The translations under genes were made by a program, and so were the position numbers. Below the pieces are notes generated by a model that was not told where the DNA came from, made no database searches, and was given only the letters and a program-made list of their open reading frames with translations. Shown here piece by piece: positions 41,601 through 56,600 of a stretch of 64,000 bases of DNA. Source of the DNA: Apteryx mantelli (Eukaryota; Chordata; Aves; Apterygiformes; Apterygidae); NCBI RefSeq assembly GCF_036417845.1, contig NC_089983.1, positions 20,365,207 through 20,429,206 on the forward strand, in the 5' to 3' direction. The first letter of the stretch is position 1. Every line of letters starts with the position of its first letter.

Positions 41601-44600
41601 TAAAAAAGTTTTCCAGTGAAGGTGAAAACCTTTCCCTGACTGCCTTGAAGCTTTTGGAAAATAAACTTGCTGTTCCTAGTCATCTGCTAGAGATCTTTTA
41701 GAAGTGGTCCGCAAATCTGGAGAGACCCATCAACTGTGGCTGAAAAACAAAGCTGTAGATGATATGAAAAATAATATTAAAATTATTATGCCAACACAGT
41801 ACTTCTTCAGCTCTCCCTTCGGCATTATCTTCACCATACTTACTCCACCTGCTGCCTCCCTCAGAAATGTAGATGCTAAAACTGTGTCTTGATATGGAAA
41901 GAACTAATAGAAAGTCAAAATATTTCCTGAATTAACTACAAAAAACATACTGTAAAAAGAAAAGCCAAGTTATAATCCCCAAACTCCCTCAAACTGTTAA
42001 TATAATAGCTTCAGCAAGTAGATAAATTTGTTTATAATGTCACTTGACAGCAACATCAAAGTCTTTGGGGAAGATGGTATAAAATGAAGTGGCATCATCA
42101 AATGCAATTTACAAAAAACGTATTTGCCTTGTCATGCAAAATGTACATAAATCTTTTCAGATGCTTTACTGAAAAATATAATGTAAGCAAAAATTAGGTC
42201 AGTTGTCACAAAACTTACTGATCTCTGCAGATCTACTGGGTACTGGAGGAGGCTGTGTGCCATTGCGAGTAGGTGTTGATGACTGAGGGGATATGGGAGA
42301 AAAGGGAACCATATCAAAGATGTCAGTGGAGGGTGATTTAGGTGTCACACTGCCTGCCTACAATAAGGACAATAAATATTAGGGCAGTATTTCACATTAA
42401 AGGAAAAAAATCACAATACTGAATTCTTCAGCATGCAGATAAGAGCAACAGTTTCAAAAAAGTTAAAACAAAACAAAACAAAACAAAACAACGGCATGCA
42501 AAACCCAGCTCCTGACACCAAGCAAATGGCATTTGCAGTCCGGAGGCTATGAAACATGCTAAAACTATCCAATACATAAGCAGCATTGTAAGTTTTCCCT
42601 TTTCAGTACATCTGATACAGCCAGAAGTATATCACAGTTAAACCTGAAAAGCTTGGAGACAAACAGTTCTATATTCCACAAAGAAGTGTGAATAGAGATA
42701 TTGTTCACAAGACCCATTTAAGATAATAAGGCAATAGCAATATGCTATATCCCTGAATGCACAGAACCAATAGCTGAACTTAAAAGATACAATCTCAGTA
42801 TTTCTAGTTACTAATTCTTCTTTATGTGGTTACCTATTTGACAACTTAAGAAAGCTGCTGTGACCAAAGCTTCAAGTGTATTTTTATTGTGTAGCAACCA
42901 AGAAATGCAATATACTGAATACAAAAATCAAAATAAAACTTTCTCATCCTTGAATATGGAGCAGAACAGATTTCATTAGTAAAGCCTGGGATTTTTGGCA
43001 GGCTTCAAAAAATACCAGATAAACAACCCCTCCTCCCACCCACTTCCAACTCAACAATTACTATGGTTCTACAGCCATATTTATGTTTTAACGATTCTCT
43101 CCTCCTGCCATCAGTCCACTACTTCAGGACATAAACAAGGCACAGTTAAGCCAAAACAAACTAAATGCTAAAAACAGATGAAGAAATAGATTAAAACTTA
43201 GACTGACAAACTCAAGCCAAAATATATGTACAAAACTAGTTTATATGTTAATGTTATTACTTAGACATATAAAATACTACATTCTGGGTAACAGAAAGAC
43301 TATACCACCAGGCACAGGGACAATCTGCTACTTTTAAAAAAGATCCAGTTTAACCATAATATTTGCATGAAAAGTTTTAAGCGCAAGTTAAACTGGTCAG
43401 ACATTCTTTTATGCAGAATACCTGTATACCACAGCCTGGCAAATTGCTAACTTTTATCATGGCTGGTCCATGAGAGTTTCATGGGCCTAAACCTTATTTT
43501 CGAATATTACTTCCTTTAGTGTCCATGCTTCAGCTACTGAAGCAATCCTTTCACAGTAAAGATGTCACAAACTTCTAAGCTAAGTCCATAGGTAGCCTTG
43601 AACTACCTCCCTCTGGATTTTGCAGTGGCTGCAGAGAAGGAAAGGATATGAATCATAGTCTTCCATTGAATACAGCACTTAAAGAAAACTAGATGAGGAA
43701 GTCTTATATTACCTATTTAAGAATTTTGAATTCATTTTTGAAATTTGGATTAGTAGAGATCTAGAACTGTTCATTACCTCCAGGAACTTGGGATATTTCT
43801 ATCTAGGTACACTGAAGGGCCACGCATGAACCAATCCACATTTCGTATGTTGTTTTTTCACTTTGATCTTTTTAAAAAGCAATTCTCTCAGCCATGTTAC
43901 TCCCTCCAAGATCAGAGCTGAATTTGCTTTACAAAATAACTAATTTATAAGACTTCTACACATGCGCTAATCTTCCTGCATTCAACAGGAACTGACATAA
44001 GAATTTCAAGGATTGTCTGTTGCAAGACGACTTAAGTGAATACTGTTTAGACACAGTAGGCTTCCAGTATGATGCTCATAGGACTTGCATTAGCCTCAGA
44101 GAGTCAGAATAGCTCAAGCTGGAAGAGATAACTGGAGGTCATCTGCCCGCACTAAAAACAGGGCAATGTACGTGCTGTGACCCAAAGTAAATCCATAGTG
44201 AACTCCATATCCTTCATACAAACAAAATTGAGTGTAGATAGGTTTTGTCTGCATCAGGAATGTGGGACTGGGTTCAATGAGAGTAGGTACGTGCTGTGCA
44301 TTAGGCTACACTTCCCATTAACACTGATGGATGATCCTAAAATGACTTGGAGATAGTAAATACTAATAGATCTTCCTGCATTTATTAGAGTGTTTATGGC
44401 TACATAGAAGCTAGATAAATAAATAAACAGTATTTATGTTTAGTCTTAAATGAGTCTTTTTGGCAAAACAAACTTTTCACTGACATTTTCTGTTTATGTG
44501 TCATTTTGTTGAAGTTACTGGACATTTTGATACTATGGATACAACTAGCTTAAGTAAAAATATAATTTAATTATTTTAAGAAATGGATATTTCTAAATCT

Positions 44601-47600
44601 ATACGAGCACAAGAAGCATTTTTATTTAGTGAACACATGCAGAAAGCCATGATGTTTGCCAAATACAGCCAAATGTTACTTGCAAATAGAAGAGTTGAGA
44701 GTATTCGCATATTGCTATGAAAAGTGGGCAATATGCATATTTCACATTTAAGGATAATTTTCAACCTTCATTTTGCACAGAGTTTTTATAAGGTATATTA
44801 AAAGATATTTAATGGCTGACTTTTTCTACTAATCAAAGAAAAAAAAGCCATTCAAATCAGACCTTTAGATTGTTTGCTTTGAATAACTATTCTTAGTATA
44901 ATGATTTTAACAAAAGATTGATAAATAACACAGAAGTAATTCATTAATGGATTAGTTTTAAAATGCTGGAAAAATAAGAATTTTTGTTGTTGTTGTTTGG
45001 GGGAGGGGGGGAACCAGGGAGAAGCTATGCAGAAATAAATCTTCACAAATTATGTATTTGTTTCAGAAGAGAATCTAAGATACATCTCATCTGTCCTCTA
45101 ACCACTGTCCAAAATGCACAATTTTAATACAAGTTAATAAAGAACAAAGAACATTGGAAAGCCTAAAAAAAGTAAAAAAGCTTTTGCACAGCAGGATTAC
45201 GCGAGGTCTTGGGTAGCTGTGTTCACTGGCTGGCTTTTGAAGACCACTTTTTGAAGGTGGTGGTATTAACAATCCAGATGGTAGTCGGGAGTCAGGAGAA
45301 CTCCTAGGAGTAAGGGTAATGGAAGACATATCTAAACAAGGAGGTGAATCCTCATTGTTACACCAGAAAAAAGTAGAGGGTCTTTGAAACATATGTTCAT
45401 CGTTATCACACTTTAAGTGCAGCAGCTGAAAAGGAATTACAGAAAGAGAAAACATTCTGAGGAACAGAACATGGTAATGTCAGGGAAAAAAGAAGAAATA
45501 CATTTCATGCTTCAAAAAAGTTTGTTTGCAAGCTGTTGTTCAGTGCTATAGTGACAAGATAGAGAACTCCAAAATATTTTTAAATAAAATCAAAAAATGT
45601 ACCACAATAAAAGGTAGCCCAGCATTAACTGGCATGAAGAAGACTTGCTCTTTGATTGCATCAAAACAAAATGAAGGCATACATCTTTCCAAAAGTGGGT
45701 GTGGCAGATGCATTGACTCATATTTGCACATGGAAATTAGCAGTTAAGCACACATCCAGTAAGGAGAGTTACTCTGGAGGTTACAGCATAGGCCAGAATT
45801 TTCTTTCACTGTGATCTCTGTACCAGGCAACACCTACCATTTACATCCCACCAACTTTGAAAGAAAAAATTAATTAACTAAAATCTTCTTACAATAGAAG
45901 TTCACAGTGTACAAATTGTAAAGCTCACATTACTATTTTTATTTGCTATATTTTATTTTCCCATCTAAGGAATTTGAAAACCTAAACATTTACGGACAGT
46001 AATGCCCTTCTGCAATCTTTTCTATGTGCATGAATAACTAATTTAACTTTGAGAATGAACTGAATGGTACACAAACTGAGATCCTTTGTTGTAATTACAA
46101 AGGAATCCTCATACATCTACCACTGCCCAGGATCCAGGACAGAATAAAACTTCTTTTGCTGCCTGGGAAAAAAATTTTTTGAGGACTACAAGATTCTCTG
46201 GATCTCCAGAGCTCCTTAACAGTGAACCACAGAACAGCTTCAGAGAGGCAAACAAATAATATCCACACCAGAATGCCTAATGGCAGACGTTAAGGGCATT
46301 CATCTAAGATGACAACTTAGACACAAATAACTTCAAGATCCTGGTCTGAATTAGAGAAGAAACTGAACCTAGTTTGTCTCACATTAAAGATAAGTACATT
46401 ACTGTATATTCCACCAAGATTCACTACATATTGAGAGTGAAGCAGAAGGCTTTGTCCACTTTGATAAAAAACAAACAAAAAAGCCCACATTAAACCCCCT
46501 TAAGTTTTGCCTGAATAGGGAACATCTGCAGTCCTAAAAAGCTTCAAAAGAAATGAATTCTTGTCTAGTTAAGTTAGAAATACAGAGCCTTTAGCACTCA
46601 TCTTCGAAGGAAAAGCAAAAAGGAAATGTCTTCAAATATTTGATTTAAGAAACATGCCCCACCAATCCTTCTACTGGGTTCAAGTCATAATTCCTACCTT
46701 AAAATCTGAGCAAAACAGCTTTGCACTGTTAGAACAAGGCTATAGAAAAGGACAGATTCATCTTTGAATCTTAACGGAAGGAACTGATGTCTTGTGCAGA
46801 CAGTTGCTCTTGGCCAGGGCAAGAGGTTATACACCCAGAATGCAGGAACTGGATTTGTGCTGTAGGTACCTTGCCTAAAAATCACCCTGGCTTGCCCAGG
46901 AGGAAACACTGGTAGATATGCGCAGCGAAAATTCTGCTTTCATTTTCTTCATACACTGTCACATAACTGATAGGACAACATTATTTCATTGAAAGTCTGG
47001 CACAACTCTATTAGATCAGGATTTGATCAATGATTTTAAACCAATTTTTTCATAGTTATGTAGAAAATAAAACATTTCAAATCTTTTAAAATTGAGTCTC
47101 AGTTCTTCTTTCCTTTCTTTACAGATAAGCCAGGTTAAGGATACAAGTGTCTGAATTTAATAACAATGCCATATTTATGAGAACACTAAAAATGAACACC
47201 ACAAAACTCTCTATTCAAAATTAGCAATTTCTAAGAAAAATACTTCCGTTACTAAGCTGGAATTGCAAAACTGAAGATTTGGAATGGCAATCAATAAAAA
47301 TGAAGACAAAAGACTTGCATCATTTTGATTAAAATTTCAAGAGTGTCGCTATGCTACAACTACACAAGACTTGCAATGCATTGTTCTCCCACTACTGTGT
47401 AATACTTGCTCCTAAATATATATGGAAAAAATAGATCTCATAATAGTTAAACACTGGAAGATATTAAATGCAAACAGTCAAATTGTTTCGCTGAAATACA
47501 AAACAGCAGAGGATGACTAGTCTCCATATAAAAGCATGTTTATCACAAAAAAATAGAGAAACTAGTAAAATGCATATAGGATGCAAAGCAGCAGAAATAT

Positions 47601-50600
47601 AAGGATGATGAACATGTATTGAAAGGTTTCGATATAATAATACAGTGATACAAAATTTGTAACAGACATGTTTCCTCATAATTATCTGATAAATGAATGT
47701 TAATGTTAGGTAGTTTGGCACCAGATATGGTGAGCCAAAATATGTAGTGCTTTATATGACCATTTTGGAAATACATTTAGTTTCATTAACAGATTTAATT
47801 TGCACTGCTGCATGGAATCACACCACCTCATTCTGTGCCATATTGAGTGCTGCTCTGCCAGAAAGACCTCAGCATTTCTCACCCAGTCTCCATGAGGCCC
47901 ACAGCTGTTTTATGCTTATAGCCCGTGGCATTCTAGGAGCCCACAGATGGGACAGGTCCAGCAGGAAAGTGCATGCAGCAATGGAAAACAACTAACGGAA
48001 GGCCACAAAGCGATGGGCGACACAAGGCTTTAAAAAGTAGAAAATAGCAAATTCAGAAAATGCAAAAGGAGAAGGAAATAGCCCCTTTCTCTAAGAATGC
48101 AGCCTTAAAAGGGTCTTGGGAGTGATGAATGTGCTCTTTTGGTTGTTTTGCCTTGTGCTTTTGCAGGGTGTTTTAAGAAGCTCTTTCAAAAAGCCTGTCT
48201 GTTCCTCATTTAAATTCCCACATGGTCTTCAAAGAGTTGATCTGTAAACAAGACTTATCAGTTAGGCAAAGAGTTACTTGGGAGTCCAGCAATTTCCTGG
48301 TTCACAAGGCTGCCAATAAAAGTGTGTCATATAGGGAGAGATCAAAATCAGAGAGTGTCCTAATGCCCCTCCCTTCACTGAATAGAAACGTATGTTATAA
48401 ACGATTTTAGAAAGTCTTACCTATTCCTTTGATCACTATAAAAGTTCCCTTTGTTACAACAGTATGTATCTAGACTCTTCTACACAACTGCAATTTCTGA
48501 AACTTAATAGTCTTATGTAGTAAGTAAACAGAGAAAATACAGTAAAAATATATTAAATTGCCATGTTGTATGGTAATAGTATATATTCTGAGCTTCCCAC
48601 TGTGTAACACTGAACATGCAATATTGATAGGGTTGATTATTATGACTTTCCAGTTTGGGTCCCATTTTGTCAACACAAGAGAACAGTATGACAATGATTC
48701 TTCACCTAGCCACACGTAATGAGGTTAACATACGAGGTCAGTAGACTGGGTCTCTATTGTGATTCGATGTTATTACATACCTGTGAAAAGATCTATTTTT
48801 GCCTTATTCTACTTAGTATGATGTTGAAGGACTGTTTGGTTACTTTATACCAGAAAACGTAGCATGATTGAGTTTCTTAACAAGAAATCATTTCAAAAAT
48901 GGTTTTAACCAGGAGTCTCAAGACATTGATTTCAAGCGCTGTGTCATATACCAATAGTAATCACATAAGTGGGTTAATAAATTACGTGTTTTTCTTAGAA
49001 TATTCAAATCGGTAATATAGTAACAGCCACAGTATATAACTGCAGTAGGAAACTGTGACCTAGAATTGGAAATTATGGAGTTAGTTACAAAACTAGTGAT
49101 TGTAAGCTATTTGAGATTTAGGACTACTAAGGATATATTAGTTGATAGTTCATACAGTACTGTAAAACCATTAGTAATTGCATTAAATAACCATTATGTC
49201 TTCAGCTCATTTAGTGCTTCTTCAGTAACAAGTTTTTTTTAACATCATAAACATCAATAGAATTTTAAAACCTAGTGAAAAAAATCTCACTGAACAGGAT
49301 ATAGAACATAAAATTGAAAGAGCAGAAAATAGTTCCAGGGCAAATAAAAAATATGCAGGTCCTCCCACTTGGCAAGCAGTGTTAATGGCAACACGAATCA
49401 AATAATGTGCCTAAACATATTCCAAAATTGTTTATCGAAAATATGCATACAGTTCCAACTTCTATCTTGTTTGTTTTTCTTTGTTTTTTTTTCCCCACGT
49501 TAAAGCTTTTAATGAGGATAACAGGTACATGTGACCTATACCTGTATATCACTAAGAACTTAAAAAACGTCTAATCAATCAATATCTTTAATGCTCTAGG
49601 ACTGGCTAAAAATGGATTTTTTGGTGACACTGACACAATAAGCAAGATTGAGTTATGTGGGCACATACATATTACATCTCCTTGACAAGAAGATCTGCTT
49701 CTTCAGGATCTGTATGAAGATCTCAAAGCAACTAGCAAGTCAACCCTCCCACCCTCCAAACAAAGCAAACAAAAAAAACAGCCAAAATTTCCCTGACACT
49801 TATGGTTAAGGGAGGAACACAGTTCCTTTTGGGCTGCTTCTCTCTCGCTCCCAACCATTTCCGCTTACCTTTTACTACTGCCCTTGAATTCTGCTTCCTT
49901 CATATTTCATTGTCCTCTCTGTTAAGTTCTTTTCCTGAATATTCCTGTTTTTTTCCTATCTAAAGGTGGAGTCATGCAGTTGTCACAACTGCCTTCTCTG
50001 CTTAACCATCTTGCTCAAAGAGAAAACTTTCAAGGAATGCTTGAGAAACTTCAACCATCCCCTAAATAAATAAATAAATAAAAATCTCTCTCCTCTCATC
50101 AGAGGTTCCTTAGTGGCCAAAAATGATTTACTGTTCATTCTACTAGAAAAACTGATGGTGCTAACCGTATGCAACTGGTAACCCACATGAAGGCTATGTG
50201 TACAGCTAATCTAGGCTACTCTAAATAGCACCAATAGTAAAAATATGCTCAATGTCATTATAAATATCAAAAAAAAGGTCATGTAAACTAGTGCTCCCAG
50301 GGTTGCACTGAACTTTGGAAGCTGCATTTACACACGGGGGCAGTATCCAAACTTTTATTGTGATACAGACTTGAACAGTCACATTATAAGAAAATAAAAT
50401 GAAAATCAGATTGTCCTCACATAATCAAGACCAAATGCAAGAAAGACCAGTGATTAATGTATTGCCAAACCACTAAAACAGAGGAAAAGTAAACAGCACA
50501 GATACAAAAGTAATGGAAACTTTAGCTGTACATCCAAAGGAGTGAGGGACAAAGCAAAAAGCCTCCCATGCCAACAGTTCCTATGCCAAACATAGCTGTA

Positions 50601-53600
50601 GCTATACAGGAAAACTATTTTAAGGAAACCACATTTTGATATAGCATGCCCTTCAGAAATCTATTCAGGAAATGATAAAAAGGCAACAGTTTCTATTGTA
50701 TAAGCCTTCTTTACTGGCAAATATATATATTTTAGTGGCCAAATTTTTAAAATTTTAGGAAGACTAGCAATACTGAAACACAACAACCCAAAACAGAAAA
50801 AAAAAAAAAATCACTAAGCAATTTATTATTTACAGAACATGCTGACATAAACCTAAACAGTTATAATAATACCCTGACAGAAAAAAATATGTACAGAAGA
50901 TTCATAATTCGATATTTAACTTCCCAATAAATTTTGTACTGAAGCGTTTGATTATACAATCGAGTTGACTTTTTTGTGGTTCCAACTATGTTCTCATTGT
51001 TTTTAATGGCTTCTTTTATAGATTCAGAAAGAAATTTTATTTTTCCCATACACAGTTTATGTACTGACAAAAAAAAGCAACTAAATGAGGTTGATGTTAG
51101 CTTGGTCATTTGACTAGATTTAGAACAACCACAGAAACATTTTGGTGGTGAGAGCAAATATACCCATCAGAAGCAGAAGCCTACTGCTGTCAATAGTTTG
51201 CATCCACTTACACTTCAGAAAAATGTAAAGGGTACATTAAAAAAATATATACATATTTCGAAATAGTGCAAAGTCCAAATGCAGGAGCCTTTGAAGTTAG
51301 ATACAGACAAAGTATATCTGCATATAAGAAAAGGGTACAACCCTGCAGGGTTTTCTTAGTTTTTACACAGTTCTTCTCAAGATTAAATTGAATAACCAAT
51401 GACTATTTATTCAAAACTAGCATCCTGGGATAATATGTATTTCAAGTCCTGAGGAAGGGCAATATTGCAAAAATCTCTAAAACCATTCCAATGAGACTGA
51501 ATAAGAATTTTTTTTTAAGTCTTGTAATATTGCATTTTTCATGCATATAGTTTGTACCCATTTCAGTCTGCCAGTATTTTAAAATAAGTCCTCAAAATAA
51601 TTCCTTACATAGTCTGCAAAAAAATCAGTAGTACCGGTAAGGACAATCAGGAAAGCAGTTCTATATTACGTATCTCATATATTTCCCAAACATTCCTATA
51701 ACTTGTACTACTTCTGAACTGTAGAGAGAAAAAGTGCCCGTGTATTTTTCCCTTTTTTACTGTTTTCATATGAGAGTATATATATATTTTTTTAAAAATA
51801 GAGCAATTGTTTTGATTATTACTTCCTAAAAAAGAATGCAATTAAAACAATTGGTGGTGGATGTTCCAGGGCAAAAAACATTCTCTTATAGGTAACTGTG
51901 AATTATCCAAAATATTCAGAACTCCGTGCTTAAAATGAAACTTCAGTTTACAATTCACACAGTACTTGCACTTTTTTCTCTTAGTTAGGCTCTTGATGGA
52001 TTTTGCATGCATCATCACCTAATTTTCTTTGGGCACATTTTGATGTCGGGTAACTACAAATTAAGAATTTTTAGCACTATGTTTTGCAGTAAAATGTTCC
52101 ACATCATTACCCAAGAGTTCAATATATGAACCCACTTCCATCTCCTTTTAGAGAGGTAAATCTCCACCAGTAATTTCAAATATTGCACTCTAGCCTTGAA
52201 CATTGAATTTGTTCTTGAAAATCACGTATATAAAGTAACATCTTTATTAAATACGGACAAAACATCTTTAAAAACATTTTGGAAGTAAAAGAGAATCAGA
52301 ATTTTAAGTCTTGGGCATATTCCATTTGCTATTGAATATGAATTCCAGCAAGCGGCCTTAACATACATCTTTGTACTTAGTTATGAAGTCTATTTTAAAT
52401 GACAGTGGGAAGTCAGAAAAATTTACTTTAAATGACAACCTGGTTGTGCCTGTTTAGAACTGAGGGATACCAACACTAGATCTTTTTTTTTTTTTTGGAC
52501 ATGCAGTGAGCCAAACATTTGATTATATATATATCATATTAAGTTTACCTCCACAGTTTACAGATGCTCTGATTGTTGTCTTTTTGATATTGAAAAGTCA
52601 ACTCTTGACAGCTTAAAAACCAAAAGAGATCTTACTTGTATATTCTCAGATAGGAGAGGAGACTATGAAATCCAAACAAGAGATACAATCTAGCACTGTT
52701 AACTGGAAAATGATCTGGGATTCAGAAGACTTGAGCTTTAGTCTCATTTTCAGGAAAAGAAGAAAGGGCTTTTTTATAAAAAAAAAAAGTCAAGATATGT
52801 ATCATCAAATCATATCTGCTGCTATTGCAGGCACCCTATCATGAGATTCATTTAGCAAACCCATCAAACTATCTTAAAAACTGTTATGACTCCTCTTCCC
52901 TGCACTGAAAAGCCACTTCACAACCACACTATTCCACTTACTTCTTTTATTTTTATTTTCAACCTAATTGGTCGACTTATATGTGTTTACTCTTAAGCTA
53001 ACATAATTACAACTCCGATTTACAATGTACACAACACAATTTAAAACAGACCTATTGGAATGATCTCTCTTCATAAGGCACAAAAGTTGATAGTACTTGG
53101 TAGGTATGATTATGTTCCTATATATGAATTGAGAAAGACATTTTCCTGAAAATGTTTATTTTTATTGTTGGCTGCACAATTCATCAAAGAATCATATACA
53201 GCTTGGAAAGGACCTTTGGAGGTCATCTAATTCAATCTCCTGCTCAAAGCAGGATCCAATTAGAGGTGGCTGTTGAGGACCATGACCAGTCAAGTTTCGA
53301 ATACCTTCAAGGACAGAAATTCCTCAGTCTCTCTGGACAACCTGCTTCAATATTTACTCATCTCATTTATCTAAGTCTACTGTACGTCACAATGAGGTTA
53401 GATATTAAACAGGCTGTTATATGGTTCTTACTGCAATTCTAATCATGTGGAAACTCAAAAATTGAGATAGGAGAGGGCTGATTTTTATAAAGATTAAACA
53501 GTAAGTAAAGCAATAAAATTATATGTGAAAACGAATTCCTGATAATGAATAAAATGAATTATTTTATTAAATGGTGAGAGATTGCAATTATTGAGAGATT

Positions 53601-56600
53601 GCAATTATACTACTTCATTTCTGAGAGTAATTTTCACTAGTAAGTTAGATGCCAGAATTGCGTAACATCAGGGGTTTTTTTTGTTTTGTTTTGTTTTTAA
53701 AGATTTGTAGTGTAATTATACAGGTATAATAGGTAGCTATGGTATCATGGAAAAAAAACCTCTATGTTAAATGGCAGGTATAAGTAATGATATGTTTGTG
53801 ACAGGAAGTTCTTAGAAAAATCCAATTTTGCAATGCCCTAGTGTTCTCCTTGAACCAGATCCTTTAAATGCAGAACAGAGTTCTTCATCCTTCACTAATT
53901 TGCTCAGGTGTCTATAAAAATGAGCATTTACTGTCGTTAGGCACCAACAAATAGGTATGATAAGAGGATTAAGAAACCACAATTTACTGAAGGACGGCAA
54001 CTTGCACTTTTGTTGGCTTGCCACAATCTTACTGTTACTTAAGTACTGCATTTCAACTGATACATGATCACTGTATGTTAATCATAATCATTAGAAACAG
54101 CATGGATACTAACAATTATCATAACAGATTATCATAAATTTAGAGTAACTTTAGATATAAAAGAGTTATGTCCATGTACTTACTGGAGATGTATGTACTT
54201 GTGTTATTCTTAACTGATTTTCCAAATCTTGAACTTTATTTTTCAGTTCTGAGTTTTCAGTTTCTAACTCTTGAATCTACAAAGCAAGTGGTTATTTCAA
54301 CAGCTATTGGGATATTCATTCAATAGTAGCTACAAACTGTCCACTGAGAATAAGTTTTATCTGAATTCTCTTAACAGTAATGCTTAAATAGTTATCTGAT
54401 TACAAAAAGTAATTAAAAACAAGCTTTTAAGTCATGCATATTACAACCTTGCTTTTCTCTTTAGTGATCACGCAAGATGGTAAAACATAAAATATTGTTT
54501 CATAGTATCAGGTCTTTTCCAGTTTTCTTTTTCAGTATTTGTTGAAATTCTTAGCAATCTGAGAATAACATCGAAAATTATGATGTTGTAGAAAGTAGCA
54601 CATAAATACAATAGCACATTCTTTTCCTCTCTTTAAAAATTATAATGTAGAACTTACTCTTTTCTGTAAACCTGCAATTTGTTTTCTTGTCTCAACATCT
54701 TTTCCTCCAGATTCCAGAAACTTCCTGTAAGCTAAGTCAAATGCTTGACCAATTGTTAAAGTGATCTCTTCTGCCTTTACATAAAACACAAGATTGAAAT
54801 TAGCGTATTAAGAATATTTTATGTAATTACTATCTTTTCAGAGGATCACAAAATATTTTACATAATGTACCACATTCAAAGAGATTGCTTCATCCACCAT
54901 TAAAGTCAACACTGCAAATGAGCATGGTAATCACTCTTCAGCAAAATAACCTGATACGTAATACACTAAATGCAACTGAAGAATACTCTAGACAAAGAAG
55001 GGAAATTGAACAGGCAGAATACAGTTAGCTAATTCTTAGTACTACTTATGCCTCCAATTTCTGTAAATACAGCTAGCATGATGCTGTAAGTCTTTGACAA
55101 TTTCTGAAGCAATTACAGCCTTTTCCATTGTTAAATACATTGCTTTAATTTTAATGGATGCTCAACTGTTTTGCCCCCATTGCTTTTAAATTTAGGTTTC
55201 AATGCTTATTTTTAGAATTCCTATAGTATACCAATTATCAAAGTGTAGACAAATGTATTTACCTACCCAAGTATTTAAGATTACAAAAATTCAACCGCAG
55301 AGAATTTGCATTTGTATTTGCAACATATAATAATGTGGTAGTTCTATGCAAACTTGCATCCTATATTGTGATGTTTATGCACAATCTATACAGAGAAACT
55401 ACTTTTAAAATAAAGGTGGTAAAATAATAATACAAGATTGAGTATACTAAGGTTTAAAAAAAACCACTGACTTATATGAGGCACCAATAAACGGAGGACA
55501 TATGCATATGCCATCTGCCTTAATACTTTAGTGCAGGAAATAAACATACATGGTAGTGGGGTTTTGGGTTTTTTTTGGTTGTTTGTTTTGTTTTTTTACA
55601 GATTGGCAGGGGAACTAAAAATATTGGAAAAACATTCATTTTGCTAAAACAAAATTATTTTTTCTTTATTGAAATGAAAAACAGAAATTGATTGTTTCTC
55701 ACAAAGTGTGCTGCTCAGTGCTATGAGCATTTTTCTTTATCAGCTATAAGAGAATGAAGGGCTAGATGCATGAAAACGGTACAGAACATGATTCTTCCAG
55801 CCTTTTATCCTTCAGCTCAACAGCAGTCCCGCAGTGGGGGTGTGCGAAGACCTGGGTTCCATGGCAATAGGGAACTAACCCCTCTGTCTCTCTCTCTGCC
55901 GGGTGGTGGTGGAGGGGGGGAAAAAAATCAACCACCTTTACAGACAGTCAGTGCAAGAAATTATTCAGATCAAATTACACTGAATTAGACCAAATTAGAC
56001 CAAAAAAATTGAATTAGGACTGCTTTAGGCAATAACTGTTTATATAAATAGAAGAATGGTTTATTGGATGATGGGAGTATGCAGTCCTAGCTATTTCTTG
56101 GAAGGGTGACGGTTGGCTGAAAGGAAATTCAGGTGAGATTCTTCGAAAGCTGAGTGAAAAAAGGAGTAGTGAAATTGAAGAAAGAGGAAAAGTACAGTAA
56201 GTGATATAGCAGGGAAGACAGAAGAGGAAGAACTGGATTGATTTGGAATAGAAATGGTACTGGTGCACAGAAACTGCAAGGGTAATTTAAAATAAGAGGA
56301 ATCTGAAAAAGAAAGGCACAGGATAGACATTTGAAGAGAAAAATGAACAGAGGTGTATAGCAATTATCAACAATATTTACTGAAGTTGGCACTGGAGCAG
56401 CGCAGGTGAACAAAATCATCAGAAACACTATCTATTAAGTAATACACAATGATATATAATACATGTACATACTATAAGAGTAAATATGCATTTTTTTCAG
56501 TGGTGATTCCAGTGCTTTTATTTGTTAATTATTTTCTGTCAGAGTAAACTCATAATCTGGCTTCAGCTAGACATGATTTTCTTCATTTCCTGTACTAAAG

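Larger units (their letters stand above)
34990..42218 (-). other. GULP1: GULP1 intron
   Basis: Intron of about 7.2 kb separating the Ser/Pro exon from the DPF exon. It holds a long TA/CA microsatellite (39314-39404), a perfect hairpin (41127-41163), possible SINE and hAT relics and homopolymer T runs. Open frames such as 41260-41619 on the plus strand look fortuitous. Confidence 0.9.
42358..54183 (-). other. GULP1: GULP1 long intron harbouring the candidate cassette exon
   Basis: An 11.8 kb interval between the coiled-coil and Ser/Pro exons, split in two if the 45201-45425 exon is used. It contains two old CR1 fragments, a 17-bp tandem duplication (53575-53608) and A/T simple repeats. Confidence 0.9.

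Noticed and set aside
41260..41619. 119-codon plus-strand frame in a GULP1 intron
   Set aside because: Overlaps an equally open minus frame and the hAT-like relic; no recognisable domain.
55820..55930. Possible SINE head (GACCTGGGTTCCATGGCAAT)
   Set aside because: Only one short segment resembles a tRNA-derived SINE; the rest is CT and G-rich simple sequence.
56014..56428. Three overlapping minus-strand frames of 84-99 codons
   Set aside because: All three frames being open together is explained by the pyrimidine-rich composition of that strand; peptides are Ser/Phe/Leu low complexity.
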